Part shown: one piece after another, positions 35,664 through 44,987 of the stretch
Layout of the letters: each line of letters begins with the position of its first letter
How positions within the stretch are numbered: position 1 is the first letter of the stretch
The notes under the pieces: generated by a model
Database searches by the model: none
What the model was told of the DNA's origin: nothing
The model's input: only the letters and a program-made list of their open reading frames with translations
Source: Chryseobacterium echinoideorum
GTDB lineage: Bacteria > Bacteroidota > Bacteroidia > Flavobacteriales > Weeksellaceae
Assembly (NCBI RefSeq): GCF_007474535.1
Contig: NZ_VKNW01000001.1
Location: 372,001-436,000, forward strand
Length of the DNA: 64,000 nucleotides
Reading direction: 5' to 3'
Program-made: the position numbers and the translations under genes

Positions 35664-37658
35664 ATGAAATTGAAGCACAGTCTGCTGGCTTTAGCAGTTC
35701 CTTTCGTAATGAATGCACAACAGGTAATGACACCCGAGATTCTTTGGACTTTAAAAAAAGTTGGAGTTCAGGCAGTTTCTCCGGATCATTCTTCGCTTAT
35801 CTATAAAATCGGACAAACCGATTTGAAAACAGAAAAAAATAAAAACGAAAATTATTTTTTTAATATTCTTAATCATCAGTCGGCGAAAATCAATTTAGGA
35901 AAAAAATCTTTGATTCAGTGGGATAGAAACGGGCTTTACGCTCAGGAAGGAGAGATGATTTTTCTTTCAAAAGATAACGGAAAAACATGGACCGAGTTTT
36001 ATACCATTGGTGAAGCTGATAATATTGTTATTTCTCCGGACGGAAAGAAAATAGCTTTCAGCAAACAGGTTCTGGTGGAAAAAGTAATGGGAAAAGACAA
36101 ATATCCTGATACTCCAAAAACCACAGCACAAGTTTATACCGATTTGAATCACAGACACTGGGATTATTTTAATGAAGGAAAATACAATCATGTTTTCGTG
36201 GTTGATGTTTCTGCTAATGTAGATTCGGCAAAAGATTTACTGGAAGGTAAAATGTGGGATTCTCCGCAAAGACCTTTTGGGGGAGCAGAAGATTTTATTT
36301 TTAGCCCGGATTCTTCACAGCTTTTATATGTTACAAAACCAAAAAGCGGCAAAGAGTACTCAATAAGCACAAACACCGATATTTTTGCTTACGATTTAGC
36401 TTCAGGAACCACTAAAAACTTAACTGAATCTAATAAAGGATATGATGTTAATCCAAAGTTTAGTCCGGATGGGAAGTCTTTGGTATGGCAAAGTATGGAA
36501 AGAGAAGGTTACGAAGCAGATAAAAATGATATCAAACTGATGGACTGGAAATCTGGTAAAACTTCAAATCTCACAAAAAATTGGGATGAGAGTGTTACCG
36601 GCGACGTATTCTGGAGCGGAGATTCTAAATCAATTTATTTTACGGCGGCTTTTAGAGGTACTAAACAACTATTTTCTTTAGAGCCTAAAAATTCAAAAAT
36701 TCAGCAGATTACAAAAGGTAATTTTGACATCAATGAAATTTTTGCTGACCAGAAAACTTCTTTGCTGGTTTCAAAAACAGACATCAATCATGCTTCAGAA
36801 ATTTATTCCGTAAATCTAAAAAACGGAGAATTGAAGCAGATTACCGATGCAAACGGAGATACTTACGCAAAACTAGCTCAGGGAAAATCTGAGCTTAAAA
36901 TGGTAAAAACTTCCGACGGAAAAGAAATGGGAGTGTGGTTTCACTATCCTCCGAATTTTGATCCGAATAAAAAATATCCAACGCTTGTTTATTGTCAGGG
37001 CGGGCCTCAATCTGCATTAACACAGTTCTTCAGCACAAGATGGAATTTTTCTTTAATGGCGGCAAACGGCTACATTATTGTTGCTCCCAACAGAAGAGGA
37101 ATGCCGGGTTGGGGAACAAAATGGAATGAAGAAATCTCCAGAGACTGGGGCGGACAACCAATGAGAGATTATTTGGCAGCAACGGATTTTGCGAAAACTT
37201 TACCGTATGTTGACGGAGACAGAGTAGCGGCAGTAGGAGCGAGTTATGGTGGTTACAGCGTATTTATGTTGGCGGGAATTCATAACAACAGATTTAAAAC
37301 ATTCATCGCTCATGATGGGTTATTTGATATGAAATCATGGTATTTAACGACGGAAGAGCTTTGGTTTGCCAACTGGGATTTGGGTTCACCTTGGGAAAAA
37401 CCGCTCTCCAAAGCTTACACAGAATTTAACCCAAGTAACTTCGTAGATAAATGGAATAAGCCAATTATGATTATTCAGGGTGGAATTGATTTCAGAGTCG
37501 GATATGAACAGGGGCAGGAAGCTTTTCAGGCAGCAAAACTGAAGGGTTTAAAATCTAAATTTGTGTATTTCCCTAACGAAAACCATTGGGTTCTGCATCC
37601 TCAAAACGGTTTGGTTTGGCAAAGAGAATTTTTTGGCTGGCTGAAAGAAACATTGTAA
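35664..37658 (+). CDS. S9 family prolyl oligopeptidase / dipeptidyl peptidase-type serine peptidase, exported
   Basis: The frame opens at 35613, but the methionine at 35664 starts a proper signal peptide (MKLKHSLLALAVPFVMNAQQ), so that start is preferred; the product is 664 residues. The N-terminal half is a beta-propeller of the WD40-like/DPP type (FSPDSSQLLYV and SPDGKSLVW repeats). The C-terminal alpha/beta hydrolase has the serine in GASYGGYS (about residue 528), an acid in IQGGIDFRVG and the histidine in NENHWV. It likely cleaves X-Pro or similar dipeptides in the periplasm or at the cell surface. A TAACTTTG -7-like element lies at 35608-35615. Confidence 0.92.
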   Translation: MKLKHSLLALAVPFVMNAQQVMTPEILWTLKKVGVQAVSPDHSSLIYKIGQTDLKTEKNKNENYFFNILNHQSAKINLGKKSLIQWDRNGLYAQEGEMIFLSKDNGKTWTEFYTIGEADNIVISPDGKKIAFSKQVLVEKVMGKDKYPDTPKTTAQVYTDLNHRHWDYFNEGKYNHVFVVDVSANVDSAKDLLEGKMWDSPQRPFGGAEDFIFSPDSSQLLYVTKPKSGKEYSISTNTDIFAYDLASGTTKNLTESNKGYDVNPKFSPDGKSLVWQSMEREGYEADKNDIKLMDWKSGKTSNLTKNWDESVTGDVFWSGDSKSIYFTAAFRGTKQLFSLEPKNSKIQQITKGNFDINEIFADQKTSLLVSKTDINHASEIYSVNLKNGELKQITDANGDTYAKLAQGKSELKMVKTSDGKEMGVWFHYPPNFDPNKKYPTLVYCQGGPQSALTQFFSTRWNFSLMAANGYIIVAPNRRGMPGWGTKWNEEISRDWGGQPMRDYLAATDFAKTLPYVDGDRVAAVGASYGGYSVFMLAGIHNNRFKTFIAHDGLFDMKSWYLTTEELWFANWDLGSPWEKPLSKAYTEFNPSNFVDKWNKPIMIIQGGIDFRVGYEQGQEAFQAAKLKGLKSKFVYFPNENHWVLHPQNGLVWQREFFGWLKETL

Positions 37659-37677
37659 GTTTTAATCTCACATCCTG

Positions 37678-37787
37678 AATTCCCCTCCTTTGGAAATTGA
37701 GGGACGAGATTCGCCGAAACAAAAAATCAATTAATAATATTGAGGCACTGGTGGCAAAAATTTCAGGAAAATTTTTGACGGGATGGT
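37678..37787 (+). repeat. Dispersed intergenic repeat A, long form, copy 2
   Basis: It begins AATTCCCCTCCTTTGGAAAT, contains GAGGGACGAGATTCGCCGAA and ends TTTTTGACGGGATGGT. It follows copy 1 (13004-13113) nearly base for base, with a few substitutions and one indel, and sits directly after the S9 peptidase gene. Confidence 0.88.
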
Positions 37788-37812
37788 GTCAATAGATGTA
37801 ATAAATTGAAAG

Positions 37813-37838
37813 AAACGGGCTTTTTAGTCCGTTTTTTG
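37813..37838 (+). terminator. Intrinsic terminator
   Basis: AAACGGGCT and AGTCCGTTT (one mismatch) flank a short T-rich loop and are followed by TTTTT. It serves the S9 peptidase gene across the repeat A copy. Confidence 0.78.
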
Positions 37839-37866
37839 TTTATACAATACAATACTCATTTGATTT

Positions 37867-38355
37867 ATGCAAAACCGGATCTCATCATTTCCTCCAATTA
37901 TAAACGCTGATTCTAAAATTTTAATTCTAGGATCAATTCCCGGTGTGAAATCTTTAGAAAAACAGCAATACTACGGTCATCCTCAAAACAAATTCTGGAA
38001 AATTATTTTCGAATTATTTAATGAAGAGTTTACAGAAGGTTATACTGAAAAAATTAATGTTTTAAAGAAACATCACATTGCACTATGGGATGTCATAGAT
38101 TCCTGCGAGAGAAAAGGGAGCTTAGATTCTGAAATTAAGAACGAGGAAGCCAATCAGATCCCAGAACTTCTTCAAGAATATCCTAATATTCAAGCAATAT
38201 TCTGTAACGGAGGCAAATCTTACAAAAATTTGCAAAAAATGCTTGGTAAAGATTCTATCATCCCGTTTTATTTACTTCCGTCAACAAGTCCGCTGCACAC
38301 AATTTCTTTTGAAAAAAAATTAGAAGAATGGAAGAGGATATTAGAATTTGTTTAA
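37867..38355 (+). CDS. DNA-deoxyinosine glycosylase, UDG-superfamily family 6
   Basis: The 162-residue enzyme has the uracil-DNA glycosylase fold: motif A LGSIPGVKSLEKQQYYGHP (about 22-40) followed by NKFW, and motif C LPSTSPLHT (about 137-145). The pattern GSxPG with YYGHPxNxFW is that of the hypoxanthine-DNA glycosylase family (UDG family 6), which removes deaminated adenine (inosine) from DNA. Length is typical. It is transcribed in the direction of queA but is separated from it by a promoter. Confidence 0.88.
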   Translation: MQNRISSFPPIINADSKILILGSIPGVKSLEKQQYYGHPQNKFWKIIFELFNEEFTEGYTEKINVLKKHHIALWDVIDSCERKGSLDSEIKNEEANQIPELLQEYPNIQAIFCNGGKSYKNLQKMLGKDSIIPFYLLPSTSPLHTISFEKKLEEWKRILEFV

Positions 38356-38383
38356 AACCCCATTTATTCTTCAAAAACAAAAA

Positions 38384-38416
38384 CTTGACAAACCCCTTCA
38401 AAATATCGTATATTTG
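38384..38416 (+). promoter_or_regulatory. queA: Bacteroidetes-type promoter for queA
   Basis: A -33-like CTTG (38384-38387) and a -7 TATATTTG (38409-38416) are 21 bases apart, about 57 bases upstream of the queA start. Confidence 0.65.
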
Positions 38417-38473
38417 CACCTCCAAAAATTACAGTCTGTAATTTTACATAATTTTTAAACCGTAATTTAAAAA

Positions 38474-39523
38474 ATGAAGACATCCGATTTTAATTTCGAC
38501 CTTCCTGCCGAATTATTGGCAGAACACCCTTCAGAGCACAGAGATGAAGCCAGATTAATGGTTCTAAACAGAAAAACAGAAACCATTGAGCATAAACTTT
38601 TTAAAGATGTAGTTGATTATTTCGATGAAAAAGATTTGTTCATTTTCAATAATACCAAAGTTTTTCCTGCCCGTCTTTACGGAAACAAAGAAAAGACTGG
38701 AGCAAAGATTGAAGTTTTTCTTTTAAGAGAATTAGATAAAGAGACTCGTGTTTGGGACGTTTTGGTAGATCCGGCGAGAAAAATCAGAATTGGAAACAAA
38801 CTATTCTTTACCGAAGATGAATCTTTGGTAGCTGAGGTAATTGATAATACGACTTCAAGAGGAAGAACTTTAAGATTTTTATTTGATGGCTCTTACGAAG
38901 AATTCAGAGCTAAGTTGAAAGAGTTGGGAGAAACTCCGCTTCCTAAATACATCAAAAGAGAAGTTGAGCCGGAAGATGCAGAAAGATATCAGACTATTTA
39001 TGCAAAAATTGAAGGAGCTGTAGCAGCACCGACTGCAGGTCTGCATTTCTCTAAACATTTGATGAAGAGACTGGAAATAAAAGGAGTTGATTTTGCTGAA
39101 ATTACTCTTCACGTTGGGTTGGGAACATTTAATCCGATTGAGGTGGAAGATCTTTCTAAACACAAAATGGAATCTGAAGAAGTAATTATTGATGAGAAAA
39201 ATGCTGAAATCATTAACAGGGCTGTACAGGAAAACAGAAGAGTCTGCGCTGTAGGAACTACAACAATGAGAGCTATTGAAACTTCTGTTTCTTCAAATAA
39301 AAAAATATCTGCATTCCAGGGTTGGACTAATAAATTTATTTATCCTCCACACGATTTTGGAATTGCTAATTCAATGATTACCAATTTCCATACGCCAAAA
39401 TCTACTTTAATTATGATGATTGCTGCGTTTGCAGGAAAAGATTTTATCATGCATGCTTATGAAGAGGCCGTAAAAGAAAAATATAAATTCTACTCTTACG
39501 GAGACGCAATGCTTATTTTATAA
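38474..39523 (+). CDS. queA: tRNA preQ1(34) S-adenosylmethionine ribosyltransferase-isomerase
   Basis: A 349-residue enzyme that transfers and isomerises the ribosyl part of SAM onto preQ1 at the tRNA wobble position, giving epoxyqueuosine. Family signatures include [20 protein letters not shown] at the N-terminus and [10 protein letters not shown] near residue 182. [11 protein letters not shown] (about 213) and the [20 protein letters not shown] block are in the C-terminal half. Full length. A separate queD gene lies 11 kb away. Confidence 0.97.
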   Translation: MKTSDFNFDLPAELLAEHPSEHRDEARLMVLNRKTETIEHKLFKDVVDYFDEKDLFIFNNTKVFPARLYGNKEKTGAKIEVFLLRELDKETRVWDVLVDPARKIRIGNKLFFTEDESLVAEVIDNTTSRGRTLRFLFDGSYEEFRAKLKELGETPLPKYIKREVEPEDAERYQTIYAKIEGAVAAPTAGLHFSKHLMKRLEIKGVDFAEITLHVGLGTFNPIEVEDLSKHKMESEEVIIDEKNAEIINRAVQENRRVCAVGTTTMRAIETSVSSNKKISAFQGWTNKFIYPPHDFGIANSMITNFHTPKSTLIMMIAAFAGKDFIMHAYEEAVKEKYKFYSYGDAMLIL

Positions 39524-39527
39524 GAAC

Positions 39528-39607
39528 GGAAGCTGGAAGTTGGGTGCTGGAAGTTTACAATTCGGCGCCCAATTTTTCTTCCATCTTCTGACATCCAACA
39601 TCCAACA
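39528..39607. repeat. Imperfect inverted repeat between queA and rlmN
   Basis: The left arm GGAAGCTGGAAGTTGGGTG continues CTGGAAGT, and the right arm CTTCCATCTTCTGACATCC continues AACATCCAAC. The arms are partly complementary and built from GGAAG/TTGG and CTTCC/CCAAC words, a pattern common as dispersed intergenic repeats in this group. Confidence 0.7.
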
Positions 39608-39612
39608 ACATA

Positions 39613-40650
39613 ATGAAAGACATCAGAACTTTATCACTAGATCAGCTCAAAGATTACTTTGTTTCTTTGGGAGAAAAACCGTTTCGTGCGAAACAGGTGT
39701 ATGACTGGTTATGGAGTAAAAATCTTCATTCGATTGATGAGATGACGAATCTTTCCAAACAGCTTCGTGATAAAATTGCTGAGGAATATACCATTAATCC
39801 TGTTTCAGTCGATTTACTGCAAAAAAGTACAGACGGAACTATAAAAAACGGTGTAAAACTTCACGATGGATTGTTGGTGGAATCTGTTTTGATTCCGACA
39901 GAAACCAGAACTACAGCATGTGTGTCTTCTCAGGTTGGTTGTTCTTTGAACTGCGAATTCTGTGCTACAGCAAGACTCAAAAGAATGAGAAATCTTGAAG
40001 TGGCCGAAATTGTTGATCAGGTGGCTTTGATCGACAGTCAGAGCAAAATGTATTTCGACAGACCGCTTTCCAATATTGTTTTCATGGGAATGGGTGAGCC
40101 GATGATGAATTACAAAAATGTGGTGGAAGCCATTAGAAAAATTACCCAGCCGGAAGGTTTGGGAATGTCACCCAGAAGAATTACCGTTTCTACTTCCGGA
40201 ATTCCAAAGATGATCAAAATGTTGGCAGATGAAGGACTGAAGGTAAAGTTAGCGTTGTCTCTTCATTCAGCCATTGAATCTAAGCGGAATGAAATTATGC
40301 CTTTCTCTGATAAATTTCCATTAACGGAAATCATGGAGGCTTTACAGTATTGGTATAAGCTGACAGGCTCTGTTATTACCTTTGAATATTGTGTATGGAA
40401 GGGCATTAATGATGGTGATGAAGATATTAAAGCATTAATTAAATATTGCAGACAGGTTCCATCTAAAGTCAATTTAATTCAGTATAACCCTATCGGTGAC
40501 GGAAAATACGATCAATGTAACAAGAAGGCAGAAGAAAACTATATCCGTCAGCTGGAAAATGCAGGAATTGTCTGTGTGGTAAGAAAAAGCCGTGGTGGAG
40601 ATATTGATGCCGCATGCGGACAATTGGCGAATAAATCTGCAGAGGAATGA
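39613..40650 (+). CDS. rlmN: 23S rRNA (adenine(2503)-C2)-methyltransferase
   Basis: A 345-residue radical SAM enzyme that methylates C2 of A2503 in 23S rRNA and A37 in some tRNAs. The cluster motif is Cys-x3-Cys-x2-Cys in GCSLNCEFCATARL (about 114-127), with MGMGEPMMNYKNV following. The conserved methyl-carrier cysteine is in the C-terminal DIDAACGQL. Full length. The next gene overlaps its stop by 4 bases (ATGA), so the two are translationally coupled. Confidence 0.97.
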   Translation: MKDIRTLSLDQLKDYFVSLGEKPFRAKQVYDWLWSKNLHSIDEMTNLSKQLRDKIAEEYTINPVSVDLLQKSTDGTIKNGVKLHDGLLVESVLIPTETRTTACVSSQVGCSLNCEFCATARLKRMRNLEVAEIVDQVALIDSQSKMYFDRPLSNIVFMGMGEPMMNYKNVVEAIRKITQPEGLGMSPRRITVSTSGIPKMIKMLADEGLKVKLALSLHSAIESKRNEIMPFSDKFPLTEIMEALQYWYKLTGSVITFEYCVWKGINDGDEDIKALIKYCRQVPSKVNLIQYNPIGDGKYDQCNKKAEENYIRQLENAGIVCVVRKSRGGDIDAACGQLANKSAEE

Positions 40651-41078
40651 CTTTCTTTTGGCTATGCTTGTTCTATATTAGTGTAGTTTTCATAATATTT
40701 TCATTTATATACTTTATTTACGATAAAATTAAAAAGAAAAACAGCTTAAAGAGTGCATTCTTTTTTCTAAGTTTTCCTTTTTTCTTTTTTGCTGAAAACA
40801 GACTTTGTCATTCAGTTGCTGATGAAATCTGTTCGGATTTGAAAACGAACCGTCTTAAATTGGAGAAAAATAATTTTATCACAATACCTGACCTTTTAAC
40901 TTTAACAGTTTCTTCTCAAAAATATCATTTTGAGGGAAAAACGTATGGAGTTACTGTTTTACCTTCCGGTAATGATCTGATATTTAAGAAGGATCGTATT
41001 ACAGGAGAATATTGGGTTTTCTACAATAAATACTATTTCAGCACAAAGAGAGCAGTAGGCTACATTCAATCAAAATAA
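40647..41078 (+). CDS. Small membrane protein of unknown function
   Basis: The 143-residue product has a hydrophobic N-terminal helix (about 3-26) and a second one near residues 34-52, followed by a soluble domain of about 90 residues (CSDLKTNRLKLEKNNF onward) ending KYYFSTKRAVGYIQSK. It overlaps the rlmN stop by 4 bases. No family recognised; the coupling may be for expression rather than function. Confidence 0.7.
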   Translation: MTFFWLCLFYISVVFIIFSFIYFIYDKIKKKNSLKSAFFFLSFPFFFFAENRLCHSVADEICSDLKTNRLKLEKNNFITIPDLLTLTVSSQKYHFEGKTYGVTVLPSGNDLIFKKDRITGEYWVFYNKYYFSTKRAVGYIQSK

Positions 41079-41192
41079 TATGATTTTGGCAAAGTCTGTG
41101 AAAATATTGAAACAGCTTGAGCCTTTCCAGATTCACTGATTAAATTTTTATTAAAAAAGTAAAAATTGTTTACGGTATTTCCATAAAATTTT

Positions 41193-41200
41193 ACATTTGT
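41193..41200 (+). promoter_or_regulatory. -7 element of a Bacteroidetes-type promoter
   Basis: TACATTTG matches TAnnTTTG 15 bases before the start of the hydroxylase gene. A possible -33 TTG lies 23 bases upstream (41167-41169), slightly farther than usual. The predicted transcript would have a very short leader. Confidence 0.5.
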
Positions 41201-41214
41201 ATAAATAGCTAATA

Positions 41215-42126
41215 ATGATAGATTTTTTTACGGGAGAAGACGGTTTGGAAAGTGTTTATGCTTGGTCAATTCCTATTCTTGTCACTGTGATTTTGGCTGA
41301 AATGATTTACAGTCATATTTCTGAAGCTAAATTATACAATAGAAAAGATACTGCAACCAGTGTCTGCCTTGCGTTGATGAATTTTGGTTTAGACCTTGTA
41401 ATGAAGGTTTTTGCCATGGCAGTGATGTTTTTCTTTTATAATAGAAGTTTTTTTTCTTGGGAATTTACTATTTGGTATTGGCTCATTTGTTTTGTAGTGA
41501 CTGATTTTGCCTACTATGTACTTCATTATGTAGATCATCATTCAAGAGCATTTTGGGCGGTTCATATTACTCATCACAATTCAGAATATTTCAATCTTAC
41601 AACAGGGTTTAGAAGTCCTGTTTTACAGCCTTTATACAGGTATTTATATTTTTGTCCGTTAGCATTTCTGGGCTTTAATCCTTGGCATATTATGGTGGTG
41701 TATGCTGTTGGTCAGGTTTACGGAACTTGGGTTCATACACAGACGGTAAAAAGTTTGGGAATCTTAGAGTATATTTTGGTGACGCCTTCACATCATAGAG
41801 TTCATCACGCCTGCAATATAAAATATCTCGACAGAAATATGGGAATGTGCCTGATTGTTTGGGATAAAATATTTGGAACTTTTGAGAAAGAAGACCCTCA
41901 AACTCCTGTAAAATTCGGAATTTATCCTAAAATGCCCGACAACAAACCGGATACTGTTCTTTTATACGAATGGCGTAAAATCTGGAAAGATCTCAGGCAG
42001 CCGGGATTAAAGATTTCAGATAGAATTAATTACATTTTCAATGCTCCGGGATGGAGACATGACGGGAAAGGGAAGACGGTAAAGGAATATCAAAAAAAAT
42101 ATTATCACAAAACAACTTTAAAATAA
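41215..42126 (+). CDS. Sterol desaturase / fatty acid hydroxylase family membrane protein
   Basis: The 303-residue integral membrane protein has the eight-histidine pattern of the fatty acid hydroxylase superfamily: HYVDHH, HITHH (about residues 104-125) and HHRVHH near residue 198, which bind a di-iron centre. Several hydrophobic helices surround them. In bacteria these enzymes hydroxylate or desaturate lipids such as hopanoids, carotenoids or fatty acids. The substrate cannot be fixed here, since no lipid-pathway gene is adjacent. A strong terminator follows. Confidence 0.9.
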   Translation: MIDFFTGEDGLESVYAWSIPILVTVILAEMIYSHISEAKLYNRKDTATSVCLALMNFGLDLVMKVFAMAVMFFFYNRSFFSWEFTIWYWLICFVVTDFAYYVLHYVDHHSRAFWAVHITHHNSEYFNLTTGFRSPVLQPLYRYLYFCPLAFLGFNPWHIMVVYAVGQVYGTWVHTQTVKSLGILEYILVTPSHHRVHHACNIKYLDRNMGMCLIVWDKIFGTFEKEDPQTPVKFGIYPKMPDNKPDTVLLYEWRKIWKDLRQPGLKISDRINYIFNAPGWRHDGKGKTVKEYQKKYYHKTTLK

Positions 42127-42155
42127 AAGAGACTATTTTTTCAATAGTCTCTTTT
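42125..42155. terminator. Intrinsic terminator after the hydroxylase gene
   Basis: AAAAGAGACTATT and AATAGTCTCTTTT form a perfect 13-bp stem with a 5-base loop. It is symmetric and could also end the opposing CocE-type gene, which stops about 100 bases downstream. Confidence 0.88.
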
Positions 42156-42256
42156 TAGTTTCTTTTCGTTAATCTTACTGTGTTTTAAAGAAATTTCGGA
42201 TTTGCAATTTTTTAAAAAGTAAAATTAATTGACTTAAAATGTTTAATATCAATTAT

Positions 42257-44131
42257 TTATTTTAAAACATCTGCTTCAATCACGCTGTCTTCAAAGATCT
42301 TAATAAAAGCCTTTGTATAATCTTCTTTGGTAGCAAAATTAGGATTTTCCATAAATTTTTGCGGGTTTATCGCAAATAACGGAAACCATGTTGAGCTGAT
42401 CTGAATCTGGATTTTATGCCCTTTTTTAAAGGTATGAACAACATCCTGTAATCTGAAATTAACGGCGGTTTTTTGGTTAGGAATCAGCGCTTCTGCTTTT
42501 TCACGAGAATGTCGGAATCTTGCAGGCATAATTTCACTTCTTACCATCTGATGGTAGTTTCCGTAAATAACGCCTTCTTTCTTTTCCGTTGGTTTAAAAT
42601 CTTCAGGATATACATCAATCAGTTTCACTGCAAAGTCTGCGTCTGTTGAAGTAGAAGAAATATTGAGTTTTGCCATAATTTCTCCGGCAAAAGTGAGATC
42701 GTCTGTCAAAACATCAGTAGTAAAAGTAAGAACATCGGGTCTCCCTATAGCAAATCTTTGATCTTCAGACATATAATTTCGCGGTGTAAAGCCATTGAAA
42801 TCTTTCAGATTGACTGAGCTTTGGACAGGGTTTTCCGGATCGCTGTAATATTCTGAAAATCCTGCTCCTGATTTGCTTTTTAATGTTTTCTCAGCCAAAT
42901 AAAACTTTATTTTTTTCGATTCTTTTGGTGGATAAACTGAAAACTCACGCCATTCTTTCGCTCCGGTATCATACATTAAGGCTTCTGGTAAACCGACATC
43001 TTGTTTTGTATTTCCTTTCAGATAATGAGTGAAAAATTTTGTTTCGATATTTTTTTGATAATATGTTGCGATGCTGTCTCCGAAATAAATCTGATTATGG
43101 AAATGTTTTCCTTCTTCTCTGGACCATCCTCCGTGCGAAAAAGGTCCCATTACTATAGTGTTTTTCGCTTTCGGACTGGTTTTTTCAATGGTTTTATAGA
43201 TATTCAGCGGTCCGGAAAGATCTTCTGCATCAAACCATCCTCCAATAGTCATTACAGCATGACTGATGTTTTTTAAATGTGGTAAAAGATTTCTTTTTTG
43301 CCAGTAATCATCGTAATTGGGGTGATTCATAATTTCTGTCATAAAGAAATTATTTTTGTAATATTTATCGTATCCGTCTTTTAAAGTCCCCATTTCTCTG
43401 TAAAATTTAAGACCGTCTTCAGAAGAAGTTTTAATCATTGAATCGGTATACCAAGCTTTATTTTCTGGTTTTGTTTTCTGAACTCCAAATACAGGAAAAG
43501 TTCTGAAATATCCCAGCATAAATCTGCCGTTATGAAGAAAGTCATCATTCCAGAAATCAGAAATTGGTGCCTGAGGTGAAGAAGCCACCAAAGCGGGATG
43601 CTGAGAAAGAGTTCCTACGGCTGTATAAAAACCAGGATATGATGTTCCGTACTGACCAACTTTCCCGTTATGATCTTTAATGTTTTTTAGAAGGTATTCT
43701 ATAGTATCGTAAGTATCTGTACTTTCGTCAACATCTTTTTTAGATTTACGATCTACCTGTGGAGTCATATTGGTAAAATTTCCTTCACTCATGTATCTTC
43801 CTCTTACATCTTGAAAAACAAAAATATATTTGTCTTTCATAAGAAACTGATTGGGTCCCAGTTTCGTTTTGTATTCGTTTTCACCGTAAGGAGCAATGCT
43901 GTAACAAGTACGCTGCATTAAAAAAGGATACTTGTTTTTATTTGAAATATCTTTCGGAATATATACTGAAGTAAAAAGCTTAACCCCATCTCTCATGGGA
44001 ATATAAAATTCCTTTTTTGTGAAATTATCTTTCACGAATGTATCAATTTGATTGTTTTTTGTCTGAGATTTGCCAAGAAACCAAAGAAAAATAAATAGAA
44101 TGGAAAGATGAATCTTCATAAAATATTTCAT
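42257..44131 (-). CDS. CocE/NonD family alpha/beta hydrolase, exported
   Basis: A 624-residue serine hydrolase: a signal peptide (MKYFMKIHLSILFIFLWFLG), the N-terminal MRDGVKLFTSVYIPKD block, and the nucleophile serine in GQYGTSYPGFY (about residue 162). An aspartate lies in IGGWFDAEDLSG and a histidine in MGPFSHGGW. A C-terminal jelly-roll domain (X-Pro dipeptidyl peptidase C-terminal type) starts near residue 450. Members are X-Pro dipeptidyl peptidases, acylases or esterases, and the substrate is unknown. It lies alone between convergent and co-directional neighbours. Confidence 0.9.
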   Translation of the reverse strand: MKYFMKIHLSILFIFLWFLGKSQTKNNQIDTFVKDNFTKKEFYIPMRDGVKLFTSVYIPKDISNKNKYPFLMQRTCYSIAPYGENEYKTKLGPNQFLMKDKYIFVFQDVRGRYMSEGNFTNMTPQVDRKSKKDVDESTDTYDTIEYLLKNIKDHNGKVGQYGTSYPGFYTAVGTLSQHPALVASSPQAPISDFWNDDFLHNGRFMLGYFRTFPVFGVQKTKPENKAWYTDSMIKTSSEDGLKFYREMGTLKDGYDKYYKNNFFMTEIMNHPNYDDYWQKRNLLPHLKNISHAVMTIGGWFDAEDLSGPLNIYKTIEKTSPKAKNTIVMGPFSHGGWSREEGKHFHNQIYFGDSIATYYQKNIETKFFTHYLKGNTKQDVGLPEALMYDTGAKEWREFSVYPPKESKKIKFYLAEKTLKSKSGAGFSEYYSDPENPVQSSVNLKDFNGFTPRNYMSEDQRFAIGRPDVLTFTTDVLTDDLTFAGEIMAKLNISSTSTDADFAVKLIDVYPEDFKPTEKKEGVIYGNYHQMVRSEIMPARFRHSREKAEALIPNQKTAVNFRLQDVVHTFKKGHKIQIQISSTWFPLFAINPQKFMENPNFATKEDYTKAFIKIFEDSVIEADVLK

Positions 44132-44227
44132 AGATAATTTTATATTACTGTTAAGATTGCCGAAAAGGATAAATGGGAATTTAATGTAGAAATTTTCAAC
44201 ATTAAATAATATCTGATTTTACTGAAC

Positions 44228-44866
44228 CTATTGTAAAAAAGGATTGTGTTTTTTTTCAAATCCAATAACGGTGGGATTTCCATGTCCGGAAAAAACCTTT
44301 GTTTCGTCATCTAAGACAAAAAGTTTAGATTTAATTCCATCAATCAGCTGTTCGTAATTTCCTTTATATAAATCTGTTCTGCCAATACTTCCTTCAAATA
44401 AAACATCTCCGGAAATCATAAATTTTTGATTTTCATTATGATAAACCACACTTCCCGGTGAATGTCCCGGAACGTGATACACTGCAAAAACTTCTCCGTC
44501 AAGTTCAATTTTCTGACCTTCTTTAATGTATTCAAGATCAACATTGATGTGATCAAGATCAATTCCGAATCTCATACCACTGATCTGAAACATATCAAGT
44601 ACCTCTTTATCTTCTATATGCATATAAACAGGGACTTTATAAGTGTCAAAAGCCCATTGAAGTCCTAAAATATGATCAATATGGGCATGGGTAAGTAGAA
44701 TTTTTTGAATTTTCAGTTCGTTATCCAAAACGAATTTTTCAAGGGACTGGGTTTCTTTTGCATTCATATTTCCCGGATCAATCAGCCATGCATTTTTATT
44801 ATCATTATAAACAATATATGTATTTTCACTGGCAAAATTGAAAACGAAATTTTGGATATTTAGCAT
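44228..44866 (-). CDS. MBL-fold metallo-hydrolase (glyoxalase II-like)
   Basis: The 212-residue enzyme has the zinc-binding THAHIDHILG motif (about 59-68), the later histidine in YHVPGHSPGS (about 133) and the aspartate in ISGDVLFEGSIGR (about 151-163). SGHGNPT provides the C-terminal histidine. The GDVLF(x)GSIGR and GHSPGS motifs resemble the YcbL type of the glyoxalase II-like group of thiolesterases. Cytosolic. The exact thioester is not known. A TATTTTTG -7-like element lies just upstream on the minus strand. Confidence 0.9.
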   Translation of the reverse strand: MLNIQNFVFNFASENTYIVYNDNKNAWLIDPGNMNAKETQSLEKFVLDNELKIQKILLTHAHIDHILGLQWAFDTYKVPVYMHIEDKEVLDMFQISGMRFGIDLDHINVDLEYIKEGQKIELDGEVFAVYHVPGHSPGSVVYHNENQKFMISGDVLFEGSIGRTDLYKGNYEQLIDGIKSKLFVLDDETKVFSGHGNPTVIGFEKKHNPFLQ

Positions 44867-44987
44867 AATTTTTTATTTACAGCAAAAATAGAGACAATAT
44901 AATTTTTATTAATGAAGTTTTATATAAATTTTCATTATATATAGTATTAGTCTTCTATAATAATTGTTTATTATAGAACCATGAAAA

